DNA of 64,000 nucleotides, taken from NCBI GenBank assembly GCA_017590115.1, contig JAGGNK010003335.1, positions 11,346,286-11,410,285 on the forward strand, written 5' to 3'. This DNA comes from Montifringilla adamsi. Lineage: Eukaryota > Chordata > Aves > Passeriformes > Passeridae. A model generated the notes under the pieces. It was not told where the DNA came from, did not search any database, and worked only from the letters and a program-made list of their open reading frames with translations. Positions 1-13,210 of the stretch are shown piece after piece. A program made the translations under genes and the position numbers. The stretch's first letter is position 1. The number at the start of each line of letters is the position of its first letter.

Positions 1-3000
1 GTGCTTGTGGAAGACTGGGAGTTCCAGGCAGAGGTGATGATTTATCTCAGGAACTGGGAGGACAACCCTGCCCTTCAGACAGATTCTTCTGCCAGCAGAA
101 CATGGGCAGAAGTCCCTGCAGGGAGGCTGTGCTGAATATTAACATCAGGCTGCATCTTACCCAGTGCTGCTTTTATTTCTAGCCTGAAGAAATGAAGGTT
201 GATTCCATAGTGTAGATTTTCACTCTGTCTCCTCACAGTCTTTTGAAATGTCTGAACCAGTTCACTTAGATGAGGCAGAGGTGGTTTGTTCTCAAAGTGA
301 ATTACAAATTTATGCAGAATTCTTACAAGTTGTCTCAAAATAAATGACTGAACAGGAGAGACTTTATTGTTACTTCTCCTGAAAAGATGTGCTCAGCCTC
401 TAATGAAAAGCATTTGAGGTCAGAGTTCTCAGGGTTCTCCATTGTCCAATAAGCAGTAAATTCTGGCTTTTCCTGTGCCTGGGGCATTCACAATGTTGCT
501 TTTTTTGTTGTGGATTCCCTGATGTCTAGAAAGGGGTGAATTCCCACTGCCAAAATATTACCATTTAATTATCAAACCAATCAACTGTGAGACAAATGTC
601 CCCAGGGAAGCAATCTTCATTAGTTCCAATTTTTACAGAGCTACTTGGGGTTTTTTTGGTTTCTCATTTTCTCCCACATTAGTAACTGGCTGTGTATGCA
701 TGTCTCCAAATTAGGATGGAAACGTGGGGTATGGGGATTGCCAGTTAATGGATAATATTAGATGTTCTGAGCTTTCCTTCAGGCTGATGATGTGATCTGA
801 TCTGACACTGTTCTTGGGGAGGCTTTGGAGATACAGGTTTTAAAATGTTACCACTGATAGAAGTTTAAAATACAGGGAAACCCCTTGTGAATTATGTCCT
901 GATGTCACCACAGCTGTCTCTGTCACACCCTTAGACACCTCCTTTAAGTGGATGTGGTACTTTCCATGGAAAATTTAGGAGTTTGTATTTGAGAACTGAT
1001 CCTCAGTAGAATTCTCTCCTATGAACCACATATGATCTTTATTCTTCTCCCAGAAACTCATGTCCAGATTCCTCAGTCTTTTGTTACAACTCCAGTGCAT
1101 TCTAAGACTCTAGAGCCTGGATTGTTGCTGATTGCTGTTGTGCAGCTGTTCCAGTAAGTTCTTTTCTCTACTGACAATAATTCACCTCTCTGGCATTTGA
1201 ACTGTACAGGAGGAGGAGAAAAGGACAGGTCACTGTCTGCTTTTTGTAACAGTCAGCTGCTGACAGATTTGTCTTGGTTAGCAGGCTGGGTTTCAAGTTC
1301 CAAAATGCCTGTGACAGTGGCCAGAGTTAGAAAACTGGTAGCAGAACAGGGCTGAACCAGAAGCACATGCCAGACTAGTGAAGTCAGAATTCTTGGGGAT
1401 GGCTGCAGCCTGTAAGTGTTCCCATTTATTACATTGTCAGTTTGATTGTAGTCCAAGTCACTCAGCTTTGTGCCAGATCCCCCAGCCAGAAAGGTCTTGT
1501 TTGCCTGATTTCCTAAGGATACAAATCTTCTGAGATCTCCCTGTCTCTGTATTTGTGTCTTTCAGTCCCCTTGCAATTTCTTGGGCCAGTTTCAATCAGA
1601 TGAGATACAGGGGTGGCTGGTTTAAGGATTTGAAGTTGTGTTTTGTGAAAATGCACAGCTGTGTGGAGAGAGATACCACAGAAAAGCTCTGTAAGGATGC
1701 AGTAGGAGTGGAAAGGCTGTAGTAGGAGTTCAGTTGGATACTGAGGATCCCCTTGGAAAATGTTCTTACCCATGTTCCTCAGGGAATTTGTCTTACACAC
1801 AGAAGAATCTAACCACAAGATAAAAAAGGAAGATGGGTCTCCTTTACTGCTTTCTGAAGATCTCATTTCATTTTGCCTAACTGATTAACTGGTGCCATAA
1901 ATGTCTTATATAACCCATCAGATAAAGCCCTACTATGGCTTTCTGCCAGCTGTGAACACGAGAGGACAGAGTTGTAGTTTTCCTTCTTGGTGCACCTAAT
2001 AGCCCCAAAACAGCTGAATGAAATGGCAATTCAAAGTCATCTTCAAGCTGTGGTCCAGGGCAGCTGCTCTTCAGTAAGGCAGAGAAACATGGTCAAAGAA
2101 ATCACTGCAGCTTTTTCTTAAAGGTCATGGCACGTATTTTCATGGATGCAAGCTAACAAAAAAACCAGGGAGAACTGAAAGCAGTGCTTGAACAGACAAA
2201 AATTAGTCATTTTCATTTTGGCTGGAAATTAAAACTAGCATGGTGACACTACACAGGATGGTCTTCAAAATCCCCTTTTCAGAATATTTAGCTGGACTTG
2301 GATCAAAACACAGTAGAGGGAGACATTTTCACAGACTGGCAGACTGGGACTCTCCAGGCTGGAATTATCCAGCCAGTTTTAGTCAGAGGAACTGGCTTTC
2401 TATCTCCAAGTGGGAGACAATGCCTTAAAATGCTGCTTTTTCTTCTTCTTTTTTTTTTTTTTTTTCCCCACCCACCACAGTTTTAATTAGGTTGTGTTTC
2501 AAAGAAAAGAATGGAAAAAAGTGCTGCTGATTTTTCTACATTCAAATAATAATCAAGAAAATGCTGTTTAATGAGTTTCTTTTCTCTGTATTAGTTGACA
2601 TAATAATTTATATGCATCAACAGGAAAACAGTGCATATGCAAGTCCTGTCATGAAGAGTTCCCACCTGAGCAACTTCTGCTAGGGGGAAGAAACTTTGAC
2701 TTCCATGCTCCCTTCATTCCTTCTTCCCTATTTCCATTGCTTGCATGGAATGTAGTTGTTTTGGTTCATATTTTCTTTACAAAAATAAGGCTTTAAAAGC
2801 TGCTGTTCGCTATTAGTATTTTACAAAAGCAAAGTGCAAACCCCATCACCAGCATAAAAGCTACTGAGGTTTTAATGGAATAAAAGGAAAGTTGAAAGAG
2901 CAAACTCAGTTTCAAAGGTGAAATTGATAATGTTTATTGTTAAGATGGGAGGAATGTCAGACGGAAGAATATATTTTAAACAAACAGCATGTATTTCTTG

Positions 3001-6000
3001 TCTAAAAGAACCAGATCTGTTCCACTGGGATTCAAGTGGACAGTTTTTGTACTACTGAGTAACCTTAACCATAGTTATTTACTACAGCTTCTTTCTTAGG
3101 ATTATTTGGCCACCATCAGGTGAAAGACAGTGAATTGAACATATCAATCAACTCCAGTTCCAAAGTTCTTCTGTGAGGTTCTTGGCAATTCATTCAGCTT
3201 CATTCAGTATTGAATTTATTGTGTCTGGACCTTCAATTCTTAGATCCCATCCAAGCAAGAGAGAGCCACCATCTACTCTTTCTCTGATGTTGAGGATCAC
3301 TTTGGGAACAAAGTGATGCTCATTTCCAGCTGCCTGTCTCCTCCTCCTGGAATAATTGCCAGACAGATCTTAAATTTTGCCTTGCATGCAGTACCAGGCA
3401 GTTAAACAAACATGTTGCACAAGACCAGAATGCAGTGGCTAGGTTAATTTTGTGCTTCTTTCTTGATTTCCAATATTTTCAATTCTTCTGGTTCCCATTG
3501 GTGTGACCTTTATTTACTGACTCCCACTGTGTCATGAACTTAATGCCTTTGGATGGAGGCTGAGGGCTGAGCTGAGAGAGGAGATATTGGCAGCCCTTAA
3601 GCTTTGAGGTGCTTGTTCATTAGAGTTCATCAGTTTGGGGACTCCTTGCTGTTTTGGAAGAGAGGAACAGAAAAAAAGAGACCATAAATTCTGCTGGACT
3701 GAATAAAAGGTGCTGTTTATGGGAAAAGGAAAAAAAAAAAATCAACCTACCACAGAAGCAAAGAGGTAAGAGCTCTAGAGAGGCAGGAGTTGTCAAAAAG
3801 CCTTCCCCATCAAACAGACTTCAGAGAACCGTAGCAGACGGATTTTCAGTACCAGTCAAATGTAAGAGTGTAGGAAGTTGACATGCTGTCCCTTGGAGAG
3901 CTGAGGTATTGACAAAAGACATGCAAACTTGAAAAATGTACATTTGTGGAAAAATCCATCCTGACAAGTGACTGCACTTAAGTCGCCAAATGGACTTCAC
4001 CCCTGGGATGAAACTCAATTATTGTTGCACATCCAATGAATCCATCCATGGAGAAAGCACATGGCCAATAAAAGGGAACCGTTCAGTAATCAGATCTTTC
4101 AAAAACTATTTAGCTCTTTGCCACTGAGTCCCTGCTCTAAGTGACGTGTGCTTCCCTGCAAACCTGCTTGGCTCCTCCACTGGCTGGTGAGGAGTGCTGA
4201 GCCACTGGGAACTCTTCTGCAGCACAAACACATCCTGCAAGAGCCACTCCAAATCATTTCTGTAACCCTTCTGAGTTGTCTGACATCAAAGCTTTTTCAA
4301 TTTCAGCTTGTATTTAGTGCACATGAAGGATGCTTTGGTTTGGAGATATTTTTACAATCCTATGAGTAGAAGCTATTTATTGCCTAAAGGATTGTGTTAA
4401 ATGGTTTAACCCAGTCAAGGCTCCACTAAGTAAGGAGCTTGCAAGCTGCAGTCATTAAGACAGTCTTTCATTTTGAGTGAGGCAGTGTCTTGTGTGCATC
4501 TGCTGCTCTGAGTTTATCTTTCCATACCAATATTTGCTAGGTACCATCTCTCTTCTTTTGAGATTACATGATAATTGCACAATCTGTGTACTTTTTATTT
4601 GCCATCTTCTTGATTTCAGTAGGTCCACAGTTATTACGATGAGTAAATCTCTCTTAGCAAGAAGTCTATTTTGGGTAATTTTTATTTTCTGATTCACAAA
4701 TGAAAGCCAGCTCCACTACTGGCCTCAAAGCCATTTGTTTTGGGATGCACCTGCACACATATTGTTTCATAACAAAAACATCTTTGTGAAACTGAAACAC
4801 TGCAACTGTTGTTTGGGGAAAACAGGCAACAGTGGCTGACAACAGATGCTTTTAAGAACATGTGTATTATGTGCAAGTGTTTCATAAGTTTACTTAGTTG
4901 CCATGGCCAGATTTGAAACCTTTGCCTCTTTTACCAGCCATCTAGTTCACTGCTGTGTCTGTCTGTTCTCACAGATCTGTCATTGTGATTTTTTGAAGAT
5001 TATGTTCTCTAGAATAAATTGAATATCCAGTTTTTTATGACAATTCAGAATACAGTTTCCCTCAGCTATGTGAAATTCCAGCACCAAGACTGTGTGCCCA
5101 CATTTATGTGACATGAACACAGACATCTGCCCTTCCACCTATCAATAAGAGGAAAAATGTCCTGGTGACAAAGCTGCACAATTTTTTGTATTCATTTATT
5201 TTTTACTCCCATTGTTTCAACCATTTCATAATGTCTGCCTTTCTCTTTCTCTTTACAAGCTGGCAATTTGGTCTTGGAACATTCTCTGGGCTGCCAAGCA
5301 GCAAGCTTCTCCTTATTCAGATTTTCAGGGAAAAATGTAGCACATCTGTTTACACTGTCACCCTGACATAAGTTTGAGCCCACTCTCCAGAGTTATCAGG
5401 CATTATTATGTCAAGCACCAGCGTTGAAGGAGCATCAGCCATCAAGTCTTGCATCATCCCAGCCTGAGAGAAAACTGTTTATCACAATTTTATTCATATG
5501 CTATGAGTGGATATGAACAGGGCACTGTATTTAACTCTTGTTTCAGCCAAAGACTGTTAAACATTTCTAGCAATGACATTAGCAGTTTTATCTCAACAAG
5601 CAAAAAATCCACATTCTTTGAAGAATCTCCTTGGGGAACTGAAAAATAAAACTGCCTTCAAACCCAGTAACACGTTTTCATAAAAGCACCCCATATTTGT
5701 TTCATATTTATGACAAATCTTCATCACACTCAAAGTCTATCCAGCAGTGTTTTCTCTATCTAACATTCTTTTCAGCATTTGTCTTTGCTGATACAGTGAC
5801 TCAGCACAACATGAGCATGGTATGCAAGTCTACCATTAGGCAAATATTTCTCATTGTTTGCAGAATCCCTAGAATTCAGCAGAGGAATAGACTGGTATTT
5901 GAGCCAAGAAACATCTGAATGTCATGTAAAGTTCAGTTAATTATTTTCTAAATAGTCACCAGCACTGCTCTAGCTTAGAGTAGAGTTCAACTGGTATTGT

Positions 6001-6683
6001 TGTGATCACACTGGAGCCTTTCAGAGGGGGGGGAATGTTTGCTTTCATTTTGGCCTGCCTGGTTCCACATTGTGACAGAGCCATTTCACTAAAGGATGCA
6101 TTCACAAAAAACTTTGGAAAACCATGGCTGTGGTCTTTTCAAAATTGCACCATTGTGCTTCCAGGGAATCAGCTTAGTCTGATTAGCACTCTGCACATAT
6201 TCCACATGCCCCTCAGCCAGGAGCACAGCTGTGGCCATGGCAAAATTCAAGTGAATGTGAATTCAAGTCGCTGTAATCTCTATCTGTGTTGCACCATAAA
6301 ATAAAGAGGAAGCATTTTTGAGTGTTTAGGTTCAGCTCTACAGGGCTGGAGCTTTCTGGCTCTGCTCTGGGCTCCCTGACCTGTTCTGGCAGTGCTGAAG
6401 GGATTGGGAGCTGATGATAAAAGGGTTGCTCCAGCAGCAGTGACTCAACACTAGTGAGCAACCTCTGAACACATCTCAGCAGGAGTCCTCCAACGTCAGA
6501 GGTTCCAAAGGTAGCAAAAAATCACCTGATTTGCAGTTCATACTCCAAATCTTGGCTTCTACAAAATAAGTTAGAAGATCTGACTTTGTTCTATTCCAAA
6601 ACTCTGGAAAGCAACATGAGGAGCATGGGAACACAACCTTGCTCAGGTTTACAAAGGTATTTAAACATACAAAGATGCAGACA
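1..6683. other. Unannotated intergenic or intronic DNA
   Basis: No gene, exon or interspersed repeat is recognisable on either strand. The longest open frame is 117 codons (minus strand, 1513-1866) and matches no family I know. Small landmarks are a T17 run at 2449-2465 preceded by a CT-rich stretch, an A-run near 3730-3741, and a G8 run near 6027. Composition is AT-rich and even, as in ordinary avian non-coding DNA. A degenerate old repeat could be hidden here and would need a consensus search to see. Confidence 0.6.
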
Positions 6684-6795
6684 GACACCTAATAGGATTT
6701 ATAAAAGTGCCTAAGGGAGTTTGGGACCTAATTCCCATTGGCTGTCAATGGGAATTAGATGTGTAATCTACTTAGGCAATTTGAAAATCCCACTG
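6684..6795. repeat. Palindromic MITE-like relic with perfect 13-bp stem
   Basis: The core is a perfect inverted repeat: ctaattcccattg at 6728-6740, a 5-base loop (gctgt), then caatgggaattag at 6746-6758. A second, outer pair closes the structure: tgcctaag at 6708-6715 and cttaggca at 6771-6778. The flanks (a cctaataggattta block on the left, tttgaaaatcccact on the right) fit my memory of palindromic short elements that are frequent in turtles and crocodilians and survive as relics in other amniotes. The inverted repeat is seen directly; the family assignment is from memory. A short hairpin RNA gene is the alternative. Confidence 0.6.
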
Positions 6796-7819
6796 GCTGC
6801 ATCTTTTCATGGCTAAGTACCATCACAAGCCTTAGCCTTAATGAATAGAATTATTATTATACTTGGTTTCATTTCCTTAAACTCTGATCTTGGTATGAAG
6901 GCTCAGTAAAAAACTGCTTGAATCCAAGTGTAGATGTGTGCTGTGGATATGAAGTGTCAGGAAGGAATAACTGAGCTGCTGAAACCATCTTCATATCACC
7001 ACTGCATCTTCAACCAGCCCAGAGAGCTCCCAAAGGGTCATGTATTTGTCAGCTTGGCTTTAATATGTGTCATGTAAAAAATGCAAGTGACTTGATAAAG
7101 AAAAATTCTGCTCACTCCCAGCAAAGTAATAAAGAAAACAAAATCAAAAGTGCCCCCAGAGGCTGTGACTAGCCAGTTGAAAGGGTTTCATTTTTCCTGC
7201 AAGGAACGACATTGGAATCTTCTTACCACTCCATGGACTGAATTAAGTCCCATCTGGTGCTGGAGAGAACTTACAGCTTTGGGCAGTACAAGGAGTCTTT
7301 GGTTACCCTCTTTTGCTCAGGCAACCCAGACACAAGCTGCAGTGCAGAGTTTAAGCCAACAACACTCTCTTCATTTCCCTTTTTCTTGTCAGGCTTGAAC
7401 TCAAACAATAACCAGAATTTCCCTATCCATACAGCTTTACAAAATCTGTGAAAAACTTGATTTCCCTGGATTTGTACATGGTGTACTTTTCATTAAACCC
7501 AACTTGAACTTCTTGTGATTGTTTATCCACTTAACTTTACATGCTTAGAGTTGTGTTGTGCAAATCAGCCAGCATACAAAAGAGTCAGAATGACATGTTG
7601 GGATAGGAAAGTGTTGGGATGGGTTTCTATATAGTCTGAAGCTGCAAAAAGTTACTAATTATTCACAGGGCTTCAATAAATGTCTATGAACAAAATGATG
7701 TGGTTGAAATGCTCTTTGAGCTTGGTGGAATTTGAAAATACTGTTTGTGTTCAATAAGAATAATTTGACACTGAAAACTTTAACAACCAAAACTCTTTAA
7801 AAAATGTTACATGTATTGC
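6796..7819. other. Unannotated spacer
   Basis: I see no gene or recognisable repeat here. Two overlapping plus-strand frames at 7150-7451 (82 and 64 codons) look like chance openings: they have no domain and are not flanked by convincing splice sites. Confidence 0.55.
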
Positions 7820-8680
7820 TGGGTGAGACCTCGCTGGGAGTCAGATGACGCCGGGAGTTGGGGAGGAGTGTTGATGTGCTGGAGGGCAGGAAGGCTCTGC
7901 AGACAGATCTGGACAGGTTGCATTGGTGGTTCAAGGCCAATGGTGTGAGGTTCAACAAGGCCAAATGCTGGGTCCTGCACTTTGGCCCCTTGAAGTGCTC
8001 CAGGCTTGAGGCAGAGCAGCTGAAAAGTGTCCCAGTGGGAAAGGACCTGGAAGTGCTGATGAACAGCAGCTTGTCCCCAGGTGTGCCCATGGGGACAAGA
8101 AGGCCAATGGCACCTGGCCTCTATCAAAAATAGTGTGGCCAGCAGTGCTGGGGAGGGGATTATCCCTCTGTACTGGGTACACCTTGAGTCTTGTGCTCAG
8201 GTCTGGACCCTTCAATTCAGGAAGGACATCGAGGTGCTCGGGTGTGTCCAGAGAAGGGCAGTGGAGTTGGGGAAGGATCTGAAGAATAAGGCTGAGGCTG
8301 AGGGAGCTGCTGGGGCTCAGCCTGGACAAAAAGGAGGTGCAGGGGGGACCTTATTTCTCTCTAAAACTCCCCAACAGGAGGGTGTACCTGGGTGGGGGTT
8401 GGCCTCTTCTTCTAGAAAACTAGTGACAGGACAAGGGGAAATCACCTCAAGCTGTGCCAGGGGAGGTTCAAGTTGGACACCAAGAAGAATTTCTTCATGG
8501 TAAAGGTTGTTAAGCATTGGAACAGACTGTCTAGAAAAGCAGTGGAACCACCATTCCTTGAAGTGTTGAAGGAATGCCTGGATTCAGGGCTCTGGTCTGG
8601 TTGACAGGGTGGGGATTGATCACAGGTTGGACTCAATGATCTTGGGGGTCTTTTCCAACCTTAGGGATTCTGTGATTCTT
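7820..8680 (+). mobile_element. CR1 LINE, 5'-truncated: end of ORF2 plus 3' UTR
   Basis: The left half translates, in broken frames, into the C-terminal part of the CR1 reverse transcriptase. A frame at 7858-8133 carries LQTDLDRLHWWFKANGVRFN and, a few residues later, a VLHFG block; a second frame at 8081-8503 carries IIPLY and KDIEVLGCVQRRAVEL. The frames are interrupted, so no functional ORF2 remains. The right half is the 3' UTR, with the usual order: a block about a lost metabolic-like order of purine tracts, then a gttggactcaatgatctt motif and the terminal gattctgtgattctt near 8667-8680. CR1 copies are normally 5'-truncated by incomplete target-primed reverse transcription, as this one is. 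The left edge is uncertain by a few tens of bases. Confidence 0.93.
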
Positions 8681-11235
8681 AGCAGAATTTCTTGATTCTT
8701 GATTTCTTGATTTCTTTATTTTCTCTTGGCAAGAGTTCTTACTCTTCTGGAACATCTGCACATGCACAGAGCTGAGCAGTCAATTTGCTGCAGCATGGTC
8801 TCACTTGAGGCTCAGCTTGGTTTTTTGAATCAGACAGAAAAGGTCACACACTGAATGTGTCTGTAATGCCCACTGTCACAGTTCAAGACAAGGGAAGAAT
8901 GTCTCGTGGAAATGGGTAAGTGCCCAGGTGCAGTCAGCACTTGGATTCAGGGGTGAACTAGCACTAGGAACCCACACAAACCTTGGCTGTGGTCAGCTGA
9001 ATTCCGTTTAACTGCAGACAGCAACAGCCTGCTGAAATCTTGCCACAGCTAGAATTTCTTCCCAGCACACCCATTGCTGAGCAACAATGTGTGTCCTTTT
9101 CCAGAGAATGGGATCAGCCCAGACTGGCTCTTGAGAAACACACCAGCTGCACTTGAGAGAGCACTGGGATGAATGTTCAAGGAGCTGTGCAGCCCAGCAG
9201 AACCCTGGGACACCATAGCTCAGGGCACTTAGGCAGTGTAATCCCCCATGTGAAAGAGACACCCTCTGCCCGAGGCACTGGCATTGAGGTGCAAGGGGGA
9301 TACAGCATTACAGGGAGGAGAGGGGATTTCTGTGTTGAGAAGCCAACTGATCAGGAATGAGGACAGTCAGCTTTTTTTTTTTTTTTTTCTAGTAAGTCGA
9401 TTTGATGCTAATGAACTGGAGGCGCATTAGGACTAACTGCTTCCTGGCACAGACTACACAGACATTGTGCAAGATTCCTTTCAGCTCAGCTTTGCTGACA
9501 TGTTTGGTTCTGACCTCAAATATCTCAAGTTTTTCCAGTTCTGACCCTCTGCAAGTGAAAAGGCCTCTGTCAGTGTACTTGTGCCAAAATACCTGGGGAG
9601 CTGGGGCAGACTGGAAAGACTGGGTTGTTCTGCCTGTGATCTCAGGCAGGGGGTTGAACTGCTCTGCAGCTCTGGGAGGCCACTCTGCACAAGAAGGAAG
9701 AGGCATCAGGTGGGATGTGGAGAGTTGGTTCCAGTGGGATGAGTGAGCACACTGACAGCCAGCAGGCAAATGGCTCAGTTCCTTATTTCCACTGGAAAAT
9801 ATTTCAATTACAGTTTTTTGTTTCATTAACATTTTTCTTAGATCCTTTTGCATTTTCTGTATAAAAGGAAATCATCCTTGGCATAATAATGGGTGAATAT
9901 TGTCATGAAAAAGCCAGTTCCCACTAAATGCCCCCTGCTCCTCCAGTAGACATTTTCCAACAAAAGGCTCTGAAATTTCAGCTGTCCTTGTATGTGCTCC
10001 AGATGAGTTTTGCTTGGAGTGGTTCATGTTCATTCCAGACTCTGCATGTTCTGTTTTCAGTGTTAGTCTGATTCAGCATCCCTTGACAAGAGCAGACATC
10101 ATCCTGTGGCTCCATCAAGACTGAGCTGTACTCACATCACAGAGGAGATACAGGTTCTAGTTCTATCTCATCTCTTCCCCTCCTGATAATGATCACAGCA
10201 ATGATTTTCACTCTACCTGACTTTTGCCTGTCTTGACTGGCAAGCTAGAGAACCAATTCTCCTGCCTCACAAGAGGTTTATAAACCTTTCTCTGAATATA
10301 TCTCTTAAATGCCACACTTGGGATATTTCCTAAATTATTTTATTATTTTTAAATCTACTTCCTCCTTTAATTGGTGAGAGAAAATTAGCTAACAGTTGGG
10401 GAAACCTGTGTGTACAGTTTTATTTCCCTGTGTTTTCTCGGTTCTGAATTTTTCTTCATCTTTTTATTTGGAAAATATCCTTGAAAAAGTGCTTATTTGC
10501 TGACCCAGTCCCAGGGAAGGATCTGTGTCTTTGTGAGAATGTGGGCATGCATGTGAAGAGAGTAGGATGGACATGAAACGTCTCTCTTCCTTGGCTCTGC
10601 AGTTTGAACCAACAACTGAAACATTTGTTACTATGTTTGGGAAAAATTTGGCATTCCGTTAACACAATAATTATTTTATAAACTTGCTTACCTGTAGCTG
10701 TCCACAGGTCTTAAATCCACTGCTGGATAGGTTGAGGGGGAGTTTGATAACATTGAGAGTTCTGCTTTGTCTTTGATCCCTGTGTGGCCTTCTGTAATTA
10801 TCAATTTTACTCACTGTTTCTTGATCATCTTTGCTCTCTTAAAACACTGCAATGATTTTAATATTTTTTACTCAGATTAATCTGAGAGAAAATTTAGTTC
10901 TGTTTGGAGAAGGGAGCACCGAGAAGCTTTACAAGGTCTGATGTTCAGTAGTTTTTAACTGCTGGGGCTCTTCCCAGCAGCTGTAGGGCTGTGTAACATA
11001 GAGAGGACTTCACTCAAGTCAAGCACAAGGGGCCTGGGATTCATCTGAAAGTCTATTTTTGACTAGCTGGATTTAGCTGGTCAAAATTTACACAGCTGTG
11101 AACAAATGCAGCTGTGCTGGTAGAAGATGTTGCTGTTCCCAGGAGATCATCATCATCTACCATGACAGGGGTTACTGCCCCAGCCCTTCTACCAGTGAAA
11201 TACCCCGTGGGTGATCCTGAATTCAGGCAGTACCA
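8681..11235. other. Unannotated DNA with one T17 tract
   Basis: Just after the CR1 end lies a short stutter of cttgatt-type repeats (8692-8720). A T17 run occupies 9372-9388. A minus-strand frame of 154 codons at 9389-9853 overlaps a plus-strand frame of 114 codons; neither resembles a known protein. A small imperfect hairpin at 11057-11086 pairs ttttgactagct with agctggtcaaaa across a six-base loop. Nothing else stands out. Confidence 0.55.
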
Positions 11236-11265
11236 GATGGATGGATGGGTGGATGGATGGATGGG
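11236..11265. repeat. (GGAT)n simple repeat
   Basis: Seven units of gatg/ggat with one interruption (gatgggtggatg) form a short tetranucleotide microsatellite. Confidence 0.9.
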
Positions 11266-13210
11266 CTAATCCAATTGATTCTGTAGGAAGCAAACTACAG
11301 CACACTCACATGAGCCTGGTCTATCAGTATGTTTAAAGAGGGAAAGGTGCTGCAGCCTGGTAGGCAGGTCATTGTCACATAGCTGGACTCACAGTGGCAC
11401 AACTACAGTGGGAAGAGGAAATCTCTCCCTGGCTTAAGCCATAACAAACCTTCCTCACTCTGCCTGTGTCACAGAACAGAACTGGTGGAAGTGTGTCTCA
11501 GTCGATGCACACAAAATGTTTAGTGCTCATTCCACCCAGCAGAGTACAATGGAAGTACAAATCCTAGAGACAGAAAAAAATTGTATTTTTTGAGAAAAGT
11601 GGCAGAGTTTGACCAAAGATCAGATAGTGACACGGAAATCAGCCAGAATGAGAACAGATTATTTTTAGTAGGCAGCTCTATTTTGAACTGTTGTTCTATC
11701 TAGGTTGTTGTAGCCTTGGAGTCATTCCTCCTAAACACACAGTGAAGGTTGCTCTTGAAGAATGAGGGTGGAAAGGGATTAATCAGTTCTCCCAGCAAAC
11801 ATAACATGGTACAGAAGAGAGGAAGGATTTGTCAGGCTTTAAAGTACCCCAAAATTGGCAGCAGTAACAAAAAAAAAGCTTTAAACTGATGGGCAAATAT
11901 GGAAAGCAAACATATTTGCTCTGCTGAGCAGGGACAAATAGTATCTAGATAATCTAAGAGAAAGATTTCACTTTTGCCTAATCCTCATGGCATTTCCAGC
12001 CCAAAGATTTCTGGGAATCTGGTGGAGCCCAAACCACATGACATTTCTAGCCAGCTTTGCTGACCAAGGACTTTGGGATCAGTGCTGAACTTTGGACGAT
12101 TAGTCAAAATGAAATGCTTTGGGCTTAGCTATTAACAGTGTCTGTCTGGAGCTCTGTGCTGTGAGTGGAGCACCAATCATCTCCATGAAATTCCAGGAAG
12201 TCTGACTAATGCCCATGTCTGTAGCAGACTCAACCTAGACCATCAGACCTGGGGTCGAGATGTTTATCTTGTGCTTTACCCATTTTTAGGATCAGTGGGA
12301 TTAGTGAAAGAAGCCACCAATCTAAATGGTACCCTGAAACATTGCTGCTACAGAAGTACCTGCTGTCATCTGCCCTCCACCCTGGGATTTACCAACTCCT
12401 GCCTCCTCTTTTCTTACTCCACACTTTCAACATTGCTCCTTCCTCCCTTTTTCCCTCATTCCCAGCCCTGCGGAGTGAAGGCTTCATTTTGTTTTCTTCC
12501 AGATTTGAAATTGCAGCTCCTTCCTCCAGTTCCAGGGCCACCACTGAAGCTGGGCATGGTCTGGGCTGTTGCTGTCCAGAGCTGCTCCACTGTTCCCGTG
12601 TTTGGCTTTCCAGCACTATGGGCTCTCTCACACAGCACAGAGCTCCTGCTCTGACCTGCAGGAGCTGGCTTATGCCTGGCAGGACTTGGGCTCTGTGGTG
12701 GGCAAAAGCAGCTGCAGCACTGGAGCCTGACTATCCTTGGAAGTACTGTAGCCAAGAGCTGCATTTTAGGGAGTGCCTGTGGCTCAGGTGATGTGCAGTA
12801 ACCTTCCTCTGGACATCCTGGAGTGCGCTGTGCTTGTCTGGGCACCTGCCACAGATCCACAGAAGGGATCTTGGTGGGAGTTGCCAGAGTGAGTTGGATT
12901 CAGGCTCTCAGCCTTCAGCAGGCTCCAGAGTACTTGGCACGGGGGCAAGGCTCTCACAACAGCTGTGCCCCTTTGCTAATGGCTTGACAAATATGAGCAT
13001 TTTTGCATTTGTCACAAAATCCCCAGGCCTGTCGCTTTCAAGTTTCTCAAGGCTTTAATTCCATGCCAGTATATTGGGCTGGGGGGAGAGAGGGAGAAGC
13101 AATGCTCCACAGATGTCCAAGGCTGGAACATCCTGAGAAGCATTAATCCTCTGAAGACAAATATTCCGTGAAGAGAGAGATTTTAAATATGTGCTGCATT
13201 TCTACAAACA
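11266..13210. other. Unannotated DNA, GC-richer from 12240
   Basis: From about 12240 to 13060 the sequence becomes richer in G and C and opens in several frames on both strands at once (127, 149, 80 and 134 codons). Simultaneous opening on both strands is what reduced stop-codon density gives by chance. No domain, conserved motif or paired splice signal is visible, so I do not call a gene. Confidence 0.5.

Noticed and set aside
4066..4080. CCAATAAAAGG, a CCAAT-box or TATA-like promoter core
   Set aside because: Such short motifs occur by chance in AT-rich DNA, and no CpG density or transcript evidence supports a promoter.
7797..8517. Several overlapping open frames on both strands
   Set aside because: They lie inside a CR1 copy; the plus frames are broken reverse-transcriptase remains and the minus frames are their shadows.
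9856..9872. TATAAAAGG-type TATA box
   Set aside because: Isolated match without initiator, CpG patch or downstream gene.
12271..12860. Four overlapping frames of 80-149 codons on both strands
   Set aside because: Simultaneous opening in opposed frames with no domain or paired splice sites is best explained by lower stop-codon density in GC-richer DNA.
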